Below, piece after piece: positions 1 through 10,664 of a DNA stretch of 64,000 bases. Within the stretch, counting starts at the first letter, position 1; each line of letters begins with the position of its first letter. The notes under the pieces were generated by a model that was not told the origin of the DNA, searched no databases, and saw only the letters and a program-made list of their open reading frames with translations. Position numbers and translations under genes: made by a program. This DNA is from Rhypophila decipiens (Eukaryota; Ascomycota; Sordariomycetes; Sordariales; Naviculisporaceae). The DNA lies in the NCBI GenBank assembly GCA_033297075.1, contig MU858115.1, positions 114,885 through 178,884 on the forward strand, written 5' to 3'.

Positions 1-337
1 AGCCATAAGAACTCTCATTTTCCTTTTCCAGCCCCTAAGGACATCCGGACAATCAAGATTACCGTTCATTAAGAATGACCATATCTTACTGGCTGGTATT
101 AATGACTGCTCAGGTTCTTCATGTTTGATTTGCGCCATGCGTTGGGCACGTGACGGCTGCCTAATGAAGTGAGGCCTCAAGGAAGTTGTTGAGGCTGCGC
201 CGTCCGCCGACTTCCTTCCAACTTCACCTTGAAGTTCGGGCCTGCCCAGCATCGTGACTGCCTTCTTGCCATAGAAACGCAGAGACGCCAACCGAAACCT
301 TAATATCTTTTGACGTCTGTTGAGCCTGCCATCGCCA
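1..337. other. intergenic, left edge
   Basis: I see no supportable gene here. It would be the promoter and 5' leader of the CorA-like gene that begins at 338. No clear TATA box or repeat was found. Confidence 0.4.
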
Positions 338-2072
338 ATGTCGCTCCACTGTTTGGAAGAAACCCATGCGCAGTTTTGGGACTCAAGCCATGACCAACCC
401 CAGGACGACTGGCTGGATAACGACGCCTTGAATGCAAAGCTTTCTACAATTGTAAGCTCCATTATCGTCATCTTCTGGTAGTAAACCAATCTGACAGTGT
501 GCCAAAACTGCAGTCGGACCTTTGGAATTCTAAGCCTGATGCTGCGAAAGGTCATGGCCGCTTTATTCTCGTGTCGGTTTTCCCAAACGAGTGTCAATCT
601 GGGGTGCCATCTTCTAACTGAAGTGATTTAGATCATCCGGCGGCGACCCTGCCTACGCCAAAATGCCTCTTCATATCTCCCCATCGACCCTGGATAACTT
701 GCTAGCCGTCTCGCAAATCTCGGTGTATGCACATGAAATGCTCTCACATGGGGATCTTCACATATCGCACCATGTACATTATAGCAGCAACGAGAAGCCA
801 TCCGGCTTGAGTAAGTCTCCCGAGCTCCAAGTTCCCAGAGCGGTGTGTACGGATCATCTCATTCACTTGGACTTTAGCCATCTTGATACGATACCCTCGC
901 AACGTGCCCGGCATAGTCCTTGCGATGCGTGTCCGCTTCGCCGATCGCGCCTGCGTCTGTTTTTTATTCGTCACCGATTCTCAGTCTCTTCCGGGCCTAC
1001 GAGAGACTTGTTACCGCGAACGCGAGCGCCTTGTGGGAAACCCGCTCCTGCTCCTGGCCTTGATCTATAAGGAGCGAAAACATTACTACGACCAACTGCA
1101 GTATGACTTGATAAAAAGAGTCAGAGAAGCGGAGACAGCAAGTGGCATGGTCCCCAAGTCATGGGCCATGAATAACATCTCCCCAGAACGACTGATCTAC
1201 TTGCGTGACTTGGACGAACCGAATCTGCTCAACCACATGCATGCAACTCACACAGAGCTCTGCTACGCCAAAATCTTCTCTCAGTGGGCAATGAAGCATG
1301 GCAAGTTCTGTTTCGAGATGGTGGATCTGGCTGACAAATGCAGGAACGACCTCGGGCTATCCGACTTCTTGAGTATTCCCGTGCGTTCAGAGTTTGAAGA
1401 GTCGGTCCGCTTCACGATGGGCCGATGGGAGCAATCGCTTAGTGTGGTGGAAGAGATGTTGCAACGCTTGAACGCCCAAATTAATGTGGTAAGTACATCA
1501 GTAGCTAAATTTCCTTTGCCCGACTCGTTTATCGACTCTTGCCGATAACAAAGTGCTAACTCGTCTCAATCGCGCCCCACGGCAAAGGTATTCAGCATCA
1601 TAGCCCAACGAGACAGCAAAGTCAGCCGGCAGATCGCAGAGGACTCTAGAGCAGCAGCACTTTTAGCCGCTCGAGACAGCAGGACGATGAAAACCATCGC
1701 CATTGTGACCCTGTTATTCCTGCCCGCTACTCTCACCACGGCAAGTCCTTCTACTCTATTTTTCCATACTTCAAGCACCCTCTGATCAATACCTCGTCCA
1801 CCCCCTCGGTATTCTAACAAGGTGAACACATTCAGGGACTCTGGTCTTCATCAATCTTCCAGCTCCCCGAAACATACTCCTGGAAAGTCTTCCTCGGGAC
1901 GACAATCGCGGCTACCGTTGTATCCTTCACGGTCTGGTTCATCTTTGACCGGCAACCTCTGACACCGGCTCCGAGCACGAGCCATTCGGCAGCTGAATGG
2001 ACAACACGGCACATAAAGCCGCTCTTTAAGAAGAAGGAGGAGGATCAGTCTTTCGACTCCCGGTATATATGA
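338..2072 (+). CDS. CorA-like fungal transmembrane protein, 5 introns
   Basis: Split gene. Exons read as 338-451, 514 to 572 or 590, 632-810, 878-1488, 1588-1740 and 1836-2072. Splicing joins the frames to give an N-terminal soluble half (MSLHCLEETHAQFW...), a middle part with FADRACVCFLF and a long helical stretch, then a helix ending in VFSIIAQRDSKVSRQIAEDS, the pattern of fungal CorA-like (Mg2+ transporter-type) proteins just before their membrane segments. Two hydrophobic segments follow, around TIAIVTLLFLPATLTT and VFLGTTIAATVVSFTVWFIF, with a basic tail. Many of these fungal proteins lack the GMN ion-pore motif and I see none here, so magnesium transport is not shown. The last intron (1741-1835) starts with GC (GCAAGT) rather than GT. 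The donor of the second intron is uncertain: 573 and 591 both keep phase. Confidence 0.75.
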
Positions 2073-2466
2073 CGTACAACTTGCAATCTCTATGTTCATG
2101 ACGGTGGAAGAGTCTCGTCCAATCAGCATTACGCTTATGTCAGTTCATTCGGGACACAAGTTGATATCTAACCAGGACCCTCAGACATGCCGTTGATACG
2201 GACCAAAAACATCACGTCAAGAGTTGGAGAAGGACAAGCCGCAAGACAGCACAAGTCAATTGGAACCATGATTAGAAAACAGCTCAGTTGGGTATCAATT
2301 ATTTTCAATCAACTATTCATCTCTTTCGAGTACCAGCTCAGGACGTCGCGCGTGAACTCCATACTCACTCACATGCAGTGCTATTCTGGCAGGCTTGCCT
2401 TTATCTCAGCACAGCTCATCTGTTCAAGAGTTTGCTAGCTCGAGCCTGCCACCCCCTTCCCCAATG
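2073..2466. other. convergent 3' region
   Basis: Lies between the stops of the CorA-like gene (+) and the Pro/Thr-rich membrane protein gene (-). It should hold both 3' UTRs. I see no gene in it. Confidence 0.45.
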
Positions 2467-4138
2467 CTACCCCCGCCAGCCCTTCTCCGAGAGACTCTTA
2501 TCCGAACCGCTCGAGCCCGGTGCACGAGGCGGTGAGGAGCCCTGTGACCGACTCCTTCCATTATCATCATCAGAAGACTTGTGTGACCGTGTCAATGACC
2601 TTCTCGCCATGACCCTCCAACTAGGCGGACTAAGCCATCTCGAAGGCCCCGGCACAGCCATCTCACCCCCGCCGCCACCCTGTGCCTGTGTCTGCCGTGT
2701 CTTGGGCGACGGAACACTAGGATATCGCAACGCCGTGGGCGGGACAAACTCGCCATCCGTCTTTTGCGTGGCGGTGGTCATCCAGGTAGACGATGCCTCT
2801 GACATTGTCGAGTTCCGAAAGGGTGTATTACTTCTTGATGGCTCGCCGCTCGTGGTGGCCTGGCGATCACCGCCGCCTGGGGGGTTGTCGGCTAGGAACG
2901 AAGAAGACCCGATGAGACTTTGCTGTCTTGGTAAGATGCGCGAGATGAATATTCGGGTTGATTGTCCTCCTCGCCTTTCGTCTTCTTCTGCAACTGCGGT
3001 GAGTGTGATATTTGGTATCATTGGTTCGTCGAATCGACGCCGCGTTGTTGATGATTTCCGGCGGACGACTGGCGCTGGTTTTTCGATTTCTGAGGAGGGG
3101 GGGCCGAATCTTTTCGTCGTCCATGATGGGCTGGCGCTGCTGCGGTGAAACAAAGCTCCCAACTTGAAGTCTCTGTGTTTCACGTCGAAACACCCGCCCG
3201 CGGGAAGAAGCGAAACGCCGGCCGGGGTCGACGCCCGAGCCGCGTCAGCTCGCCGTCGTCGCCTTCCCCTTTCGCGCCAGAAGAGAATTAGAGCTATGAG
3301 CAATGCCACGCCCACTATAGTATTAAAACGTCAGAATAGACTCCATGGTGAGAAGTAAGAATGGAAAAGACTTGCGTATGGTTCCCACCACAATCCCAGC
3401 GGTACGACCAGCCGGATTAGGGGTGTATTCTGTCGCTGCACGGGTGGCGCTGTAAGTGGCATTTGGGATGCCGAGGCTCGCAGTGGCCGTTGTGCTGCTC
3501 GTTAGAGTGATGAATGTTTTTATTGAAGAGGATGAAGAGGCACTTGAGACCTCAGATGGCGGTGGAAGAGGTTGTGAGATAGATGGCTCCGCTGTGCTGG
3601 TGTATATTTGCGTGGTAAGAGTCTCTGTCGGTGGGAGCTGAGCAGGTTGAGTCTCGGTTATTTCGAGATCAGCTGGAGGTGGAAATACTGGTATTATTAT
3701 CGGCGGAGCTGTTGTGGTAGTCTCGGGCGGCGTTTGGGGTGGAGGTTCTATTATAGGCGTAAGGGTCAAGATAGGAGGAGCTGCCTCCGTTGTGGGTGTT
3801 TCTGTGGTACTGGGAGGAGGAGGTGGTGATGAGAGAACCGGCTCTGGCGTTGGAATAGTTGTGATTGTTTCTGAGCTGGTCGTCGGTAGGAGCCCCGGTG
3901 GAATCAATGGTGTGAGAAATGGCGGAACGATAGTTCGTATGTCTTTTCCCTTCCCCTTGAACAGTTCGCCGATTTGTTTTCCGAAGGCTTGTCGAGCTTG
4001 CCTTGACCGACCACTTCTCTCAGACCTCTCAACCTCACCGCCCGATTCTTTCTTTGCAGAGAGACTTTTTGAGCTGCCACGCCTTCTTACACATCGGCCT
4101 GAAAAACGACGGCTGTCATGACCGTCTCCCTCTGCCAT
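2467..4138 (-). CDS. Pro/Thr-rich single-pass membrane protein (function unknown)
   Basis: Two exons, 4138-3376 and 3314-2467, give 536 aa. The intron (3375-3315, 61 bp) begins with GCAAGT and ends in TATAG, a GC-AG intron. Joining the exons in phase creates one clean membrane helix (TAGIVVGTILGVALLIALIL, about residues 243-264) followed at once by a basic stop-transfer run (RERGRRRRR). Before the helix is a basic Ser/Arg-rich N-terminus, then about 180 residues rich in Pro, Thr, Ser and Ile with repeated PPP and TTET motifs. After it come about 265 residues rich in Ser, Arg and Pro. The architecture resembles fungal wall-stress sensor or mucin-like proteins, but no WSC or Mid2 cysteine pattern and no N-terminal signal peptide is visible. 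No specific function is claimed. Confidence 0.65.
3315..3375 (-). other. GC-AG intron in membrane protein gene
   Basis: The donor on the minus strand is C|GCAAGT. A CTGAC branch-point-like element precedes the TATAG acceptor. Removing it joins ATA C to TG GGC and completes the transmembrane helix; reading through gives a stop (TTT TAA) within the intron. Confidence 0.7.
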
Positions 4139-5756
4139 GTTGTCGGCTTAGTTGGGGCACGTGGGTGAATAATCGGGCCTCCAAGGAGCACAAAACAAAC
4201 GAGTTCATGCTTGCTTGTTGATCATGACAGCAAGTTGCATGGCACAAAAAGCAATGGGAATCCGAGGGAGGGTCGAGCAATGATTGACGGCAGGTCGATG
4301 CTTATACACATGCAGCTCAGATCGGGACTTGGTACCATGTGTCGATCCTGGTCGCCGGGACCAGTACCGGCGTCTCACCAACATGATGACAAAACTAGAG
4401 ACAAATGATAAGGTTCGCTCAGGGTCGATAAAGTGTCAGAGGCCATCGCTAGGCTGGATTGGAACCGCGAGCACTGCCCCAAACGAAACCAGATGGGTGC
4501 AACCACAGGTCTCGGCCGGATACCAGCACTCCACCACACCCTCTTGGAACTTTTGGTGACGGGAGAGAATACCGAAAGGGCAGCTGTTCCAAAGCGATAT
4601 CGAAAACCCATCATTGGTCATTTGTGGTTCCCCGAGAAGCGTGGAGTCCCGGAACCAGGGGCTTGGCATGACGGGGCATGAACCCGTTTCAGGGTACCTC
4701 CTTTTGGAAGCTAACGACAACGAGGATCGTCTGAAACGATCAACTTGAAACCCCCGCTGGAAGATCTTGAACAACCATTCACACAGAGAGGAATTCGAGG
4801 GAGAATATCAACTTTAACGGGTCTGCTGTCGGCACCACAGATCGACGCATGATCTTGGCGAACGTGGGTGTCCCGAATCTCGACGCTATTCGTCTGGTCG
4901 GCGTCCTGGATGGACACCCATGTTTGACTCTATTCCCCGGACGTCAAGTATTTGTGTTGCTTTCTTCTTTGTGACAAGTGGAAAGCTTATCGGTCGTATT
5001 TTCCGTTGGTCTGGGGGCCGCGGAAGTGCCCGTCGGCAGATCGGGTGCGGGCTCCATCACAATCACCAGGAGGAGCGGCAGTGAGCTACAGTGGAGCATC
5101 TACGAATGCAAAACAAAGCTGTCCTTGCCATGTCTTGTATGAAGGTTTTAGACAAAGTGACTTTTGGACAGCCCAGCTTTACGGGGCAGGCGAGGGTGAT
5201 CACCTTGACCTGAGGTTGGGGTCGAGCAGTTCTTGGGACTTGCGAAAATGCCGGAGGAGAAAAATTGAGAGAAGCGCGAAATCCTGGAATCCGAGGGGGG
5301 TTTATACGAACTCTAAAAACTGGGGCTGCCATTCTGAGATGGGCCTGCTCAGGCTTCACCGATGAAGAGCCGGCGACTTCCCTGCCAGCAAACAGTTGGG
5401 ACCGGTCAGGAACCTTCTTATGTTGTCCATGGAGCAGAGTGGAGAAGGGTACTCCTTCCCTTTTACCTCCATTCCTGCTCGTTGGCATGGACAATGACAG
5501 CACGGCTGGACGTTGAAAGGGTGACTGCCTTCAATCTTGAGTCTACCACGTTCGGATAAACCGACGCCATCACGGTGAGATTTCGGATAACCAGCGGAGC
5601 AGATTTTCACAAGAAAATATCGTCATATCTAGCAAAAATTGATGAGTACAAACCAGAAAGAAACATTTGTGCTCCTTCCATCATAACTAAAGTCCTGACC
5701 TTTCATCCCGATAACCTCTAATGACGCGGCACCCTCCACGGACATTCAGTTCTCCT
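4139..5756. other. intergenic, 1.6 kb
   Basis: Lies upstream of the Pro/Thr-rich protein gene and downstream of the hydrolase gene. Short overlapping reading frames occur on both strands (for example 4952-5365 and 5063-5503), but none has splice-supported extension, family resemblance or a membrane or secretion pattern I can recognise. Confidence 0.4.
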
Positions 5757-6713
5757 TCAACGTTCTCTAGAAATCCACCTTGCCAACATGGCATTGAACG
5801 TTCCGGGATCCTGGACCGGCGCAAAATGTCCAACATCAGGCAAGATGACCAAGCTCGATCCCCAAATCATATCGCGCATCTCTCCGGCGACAGATCGCTG
5901 AACAATCTCCTCCGAATCACCATCCACAATCCAGACGATTGGCGCGTTCTTGGGGTCCCGGTATAGTGTCTTAATCTTCCCGAAGTCTCCTGCACTCCAT
6001 GACGGTGAAGTATCCTGCATCTCTGATACGCGAGTGCTGAAGGCTGCGTAGTCTTTGGGTACAGTCGGGGTCAGTGCTGTCAACTCGGATTGCATACGAC
6101 CCGCCAGGTCATTCAGAAAAGGGATTCCCAGTAGGCCAGTGACGTTGAGTTGGTCATAACGATAGTTGGCTCCAAATATGAAAGCCCTGTCAACGAGGGC
6201 TGCGTTCGGGGTCGAGTGGTGGTCGATCAGCAGCGAGAGGATTGTGTTTGCGCCGTCGGACCAGCCGACGAATCCAGCGCGGGAAATGTCAAGATGGGAT
6301 CTGAGAAGCGTCGCGGTGTCGTTGGCAAAGAGGCTATAAGACAGAGGGACGGAAGGATCATCAGAGGAACGGCCGTGGGACCTGGTGTCGATGGCAATTA
6401 CCGGATGAGAGAGCGGAGGGGAGGACAGGTACTGGATTTGGTGTGTAAGCCAGCGAGATGAGATTTTGCCGCCGTGGAGGAGGACAATTGGCAGCTTCTT
6501 TTGTGGTTTATTGAGTGGCGGACCGTAGAGTGTGTACCATAGAGAGATGTTGTTTATGTTGGCGCTTCCGGCAAATCGGGCATTTGGAGGGAGCACGGGA
6601 GTTGGCGGGAGGGTTTGATACAGAGGAACATATCCAGGGGTTGCTTGTGATGGCTGTGCTGCAGACACACTCATCGTGACGGTGGCTATAAAGAGAGATC
6701 TGACAAATATCAT
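5757..6713 (-). CDS. secreted alpha/beta hydrolase
   Basis: Single exon of 318 aa if started at the ATG at 6713, which opens a good signal peptide (MIFVRSLFIATVTMSVSAA). The frame stays open upstream to 6881, but that would bury the signal. Core alpha/beta-hydrolase elements are present: strand and oxyanion motif VLLHGG (residues 77-82), DTRSHGRSS (109-117), nucleophile elbow GWSDG with Ser152, acid strand WIVDGD (Asp264 or Asp266) and catalytic His296 in DVGHFAP. The family includes esterases, epoxide and haloalkane hydrolases and peptidases; the substrate cannot be told from this. Secretion suggests an extracellular or cell-wall substrate. Confidence 0.85.
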   Translation of the reverse strand: MIFVRSLFIATVTMSVSAAQPSQATPGYVPLYQTLPPTPVLPPNARFAGSANINNISLWYTLYGPPLNKPQKKLPIVLLHGGKISSRWLTHQIQYLSSPPLSHPVIAIDTRSHGRSSDDPSVPLSYSLFANDTATLLRSHLDISRAGFVGWSDGANTILSLLIDHHSTPNAALVDRAFIFGANYRYDQLNVTGLLGIPFLNDLAGRMQSELTALTPTVPKDYAAFSTRVSEMQDTSPSWSAGDFGKIKTLYRDPKNAPIVWIVDGDSEEIVQRSVAGEMRDMIWGSSLVILPDVGHFAPVQDPGTFNAMLARWISRER

Positions 6714-7898
6714 TTCAATTATGTACTTGAGAATTGGTTCCTCTTGACCCCTTTTGAGAAGCATGGAAACAAGAGATGCATACAAGAACGGTAAAGGGCT
6801 CTGGAGAACTGTTCCACAAGCCACAGGCGAGGAGAATTGACTTATATACTCACAATACGAGGTTTGTGTGCAGAGAGGCACATGACTGAGCGATGTGAAA
6901 GACTAATCTTACTCTCAGCTGATTGTTTTCACTTGGCATCAGATAACACACCTATATACGCCGGTACTAGATATGCAAGGTGCTTACAAATAACAGTAAA
7001 ATCATGCCTGATACGGCCGTGGGGGAGGAAAGGTCGCCCCATTCCAGCACTGCAGTTGTGACTACCTACCTTCTTGACAGTTGATGGATGCCGTAATCCC
7101 TGATTTCCATCACTACACCTGCCAGGCATTGGAGAAGTAATCACTGGAGGGACGAAAGCTGATATCGGATTCATCAAATGTAACAAACAGTCATTCGAGC
7201 AGTCACAATAATCGACATGTCAAATCGGCATCCAAGTCATTGCTGAGGATTTGTTCCCACGGCAATTTGTTTGGCCTTTTGTCTCACCAGAAATGTCCCT
7301 TCAAGCGCCAGGATTCGATGCTATGTACCTGCCTGAAGGGAAACAGGTCATCGTCCAGCGAGCTCCAACAGAAGGGAGCAGTTCTTTCGTTCCAGAGCAA
7401 CCCAGTCAGCCGGGATACCAAGGGACATGACTGAAGGTAATCTGGTATTTCCAAACCTAAGGAATCCTTTCAGGTGTTAAGGTTTTATGAACGTCGTTGG
7501 CCCCCAAAGAGGTTGGGTAACACGATGAGAGTTCCTTCGACCAATCAGCGAAGAGATATCATTTATTAGCGGATAAATATAGCTCCGAAAGGGCGATCTT
7601 ACCCCATCCAGTGCCTGAACCACATGTCAGCAGTTGGAGCCCAAACGTGACCCCCCCTTTTCAGCTCTGATCGTCAACAACCTCGCACCGACGACAAGTA
7701 CAATTCAACCACCTCACTCAACATCCGAGCTCTCCACGTTACATCTTTCCAAAATTCACAATACAGGTGTTCTTCGTTTCTGGATAACTGTCTGTGATTC
7801 TCAAAAAAATCTCACTTTCGGCCAACTGAGCACAAGCCGACGAAGACAATCTGTTAGGCCCCAAAGCGGAATCTCATTAAAGGATATATATACAGAAA
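6714..7898. other. divergent promoter region
   Basis: 1.2 kb between the starts of the hydrolase (-) and MYND (+) genes. I see no gene. A TATATATA run sits only about 10 bp before the MYND ATG, too close to act as a normal TATA box for that start. Confidence 0.4.
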
Positions 7899-8771
7899 AT
7901 GAACCTCGCCAGCAGCAACAATAGCAGCAACAACCACCCGACAGTCTGCGCCCTCTGCAACAACCCACCCTCAATCCCCTGCCCAACCTGCCAAGACCTC
8001 CTCTACTGCTCAGCAGCATGCCAGACGGCCGACGCCCCCATCCACAAGCAAGTCTGCGCATCCTTCAACGGCGTCTCGCCACCACCGCAACCAGCCGAGT
8101 CAGAAGGCAAACACGTCCTGGGCGTTCTGTTCCCCGTTGATTCGGAAGCTGCTAAATTAGTCTGGGTGCGCATCGGCGGATTTCGAGACGAAGAAAGCGG
8201 CATCTCGTTCCAAGAGGCCGAAGTATCTGCTTTCTTTGGCAACGATCAAGTCATCACGCCGGAGTCGATTCACTCTGAGCGGAATCGGGTCCGGAATCGC
8301 GATACGAGGAGTATGCTTGAGATCTGGCATGTTGCCGGGAAAAGCGGCTTGAGTGAGAATGCGTGTATCGTGTCTTTGGCTGGTTTGAATAGTGGCATCA
8401 CTCCTGATGATGATGAGAGGAGACCGTTTCATGACTGGAAGGGACCGGTCTTGGTGCTTTTCATGACGAGATCGACGGGGTTCATGGTCGATCCGGGCGC
8501 TTATCGGGATTGTCAGCTGCAAGACTTTCGGGATGCGGTGGATTTTGTGGTGGATTATGGGAACCAGGGGCATGAGAAGCGTATGAAGGAGGCGTTGCAG
8601 AGTCTGGGGAGGAAGGCTCTGGATGATGATGTGTCGAACGGGGAAGGTGTTGGGGAGGCAGTGAATGTTGAGAAGGAAGCTGACAATGAGACTAACTCGG
8701 TGAAGCCGGTTGAGCGAAGGAAGTCTCAAACACCGCCACCAACGAGCTTTGTTATTGAGATGGAAGGTTGA
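7899..8771 (+). CDS. MYND-type zinc-finger protein
   Basis: Single exon, 290 aa. After a short Asn/Ser-rich leader, residues 17-53 form a complete MYND finger: C17xxC20, C28xxC31, YC37SAAC41Q, then H49 and C53. MYND fingers bind proline-rich peptides in partner proteins and occur in fungal regulators and SET-domain enzymes. No SET domain is present; the remainder (about residues 65-225) is a compact acidic domain I do not recognise, then a charged, low-complexity tail. Cellular role unknown. The ATG at 7899 is the only one that precedes the finger in frame. Confidence 0.8.
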   Translation: MNLASSNNSSNNHPTVCALCNNPPSIPCPTCQDLLYCSAACQTADAPIHKQVCASFNGVSPPPQPAESEGKHVLGVLFPVDSEAAKLVWVRIGGFRDEESGISFQEAEVSAFFGNDQVITPESIHSERNRVRNRDTRSMLEIWHVAGKSGLSENACIVSLAGLNSGITPDDDERRPFHDWKGPVLVLFMTRSTGFMVDPGAYRDCQLQDFRDAVDFVVDYGNQGHEKRMKEALQSLGRKALDDDVSNGEGVGEAVNVEKEADNETNSVKPVERRKSQTPPPTSFVIEMEG

Positions 8772-10664
8772 GGAGAACCGGATGAGATGGTCATGATTAC
8801 AATGAAATTGATTTGAGCGGATGATGGATCTGGCAGCCTGTACAGCTGTCTGAAACAAGTGTTGGAAGAACAAAATTAATTTCAAAGAGAACTGTGATGG
8901 TCCAGTCCCCGGCTCAGGGTGTCGAGAATTGGAACCCCCTTGTACAGTCGGCAAAACAATGAAAACCAAACAATTACAACCCTCAAAAAGCTGGCGCAAC
9001 CAACATACTTGTAGGCTACAGCTTGCTCTCGGCTGAGGAGCAGCGTGTTGTGTCATCTATTCGTATATCGTCAGTCGCATCTGCATGTTCTTGCGCGCTT
9101 CCCGTGACAGAACTTTGCTAGAGAATCCCGGGATAGGGGGCACTACTATAGTCCCGGCGACGGCCCTCATTTTGGATCCCCAGTCCCAGCCACTCACGTA
9201 ATTGACATCAAGCATGTGTGGAAAGATACCTATGACTCGGTGGCTGCCACCGTCTATGAGCTTCATCAAATAACGCAACGCATCTTATCTCGGACCCGTC
9301 TTTTTGGCCGCCAGTCAAACCGCTGCTGCCTTACGGAAGATATCGGGGTCAACAAGTTGGACCCTGACTGACTAAGGTACGTACAGTCTCGATCATTGGG
9401 ACTGACATCGACACGCAAAAACCTCGCAGCCGTTGATAACAAGTAAATACGAAGGGTCAAGGGTCCATCAAGAGCTGTTGATAGGAGGCTCTACATGTTT
9501 TCAGGGTCTGTCGTTGATGTGAGCGGCGGCGTTTCGCATCTTGCTTGGACTTTGAGCCGCTTCGGTAGGTATCGTGCCGGATTGTCATACTGACAGGAAA
9601 AGCTTCATATTCCTATCTGATCCCGAGACTGCCATTTCAGGGGTATCAAGGGTTTTTTCCTGGCGTCCTGCCGGCTGCTCCTTAACCCCATGATATCATT
9701 AGCATGCATGCACGTACTTCTGGTACGACAAATCGAGATCTGGGAATTTTTCCCATCTTGTACGTGTAGACATCGGAAAATCGAGATTGGCGGTTGGCAG
9801 GGCTGAAGACAAACAAGTCCAACCTCAGGTGATGTGCGCATGTCGAGGTAGGTGCATCGCAGAACTGTACCTGCATCGGGACAAAATTCTCCGACAGACT
9901 ATGATAGACGCCACAAAAGCCTGATGAGGCTCAAAGGAAGCAGCCGCGAAGAGCAACGGCATTTGGCCGGCTCTGCCCGTCCATGAACCGGCGTGAAGAA
10001 GGTGCACAGTTGAGTCTCCCATAACCCACCGAGACTCGAAGATGACAAGTGGGTACCCTGTTTAGGAAGGAGATAGGCACGGGCTTGCTTCGGCCGGACC
10101 ATCCGAGGAAGGAAGGTTCGTTGACAGATTGCTTGGCGCATGATAAATGGCAGGCAGAATGGCCAAGTAGAGAGGTACTTTGCCCTGGGGCAGATCAGCT
10201 CAACTTTCCTTGTCGCCAGTACTGAGCCAAGAGTCCAGAGTATAGATACATCGGGATCCGAGTTAGAACTCAGTTGGCAGGACCTGCAATAATACATTAA
10301 ACCCGTTCAGGCGACTTTCTTTTTTCTCTTTCCTCGTCCTCCTTGTCCATTCGCTTCCTGGCTTGGCTCCACGGTCACTATAGGGTCCTCGGTCTGCTAA
10401 ATTGCCGTCCCATCTGCCACAACCCAATCATTGAATCCATCCCAACCACGACAGGTAAGACAACAGCATGCATTTCAACGCTCTGATTGCCTTCACACCG
10501 TCGTACTGATCTCCGTTTTCTCTGTCCTAGTCCCGAGGTACCACTTGCCACCCTCATATATAGTCGCGACGTAAGACGCTCCTTGAAGGTTTCGGGCTGG
10601 TCCCCAGTTCATTTCAATTCGGTCATTCCTTTGCAACTCAAGAGTGTGTCGCCGTTCAATCACC
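8772..10664. other. intergenic, 1.9 kb
   Basis: Between the MYND gene and the GPI-type nucleotidase gene, both plus strand. Only short unsupported frames occur. A pyrimidine-rich stretch near 10318-10350 and a TATATA element near 10556 precede the nucleotidase ATG by about 330 and 105 bp and could be its core promoter. Confidence 0.4.

Noticed and set aside
2187..3148. Plus-strand frames opposite the Pro/Thr-rich membrane protein
   Set aside because: They are shadows of the Ser/Arg-rich coding strand, with no motif.
4952..5503. Overlapping frames on both strands in the 4.1-5.8 kb gap
   Set aside because: No splice-supported extension, signal peptide or family likeness.
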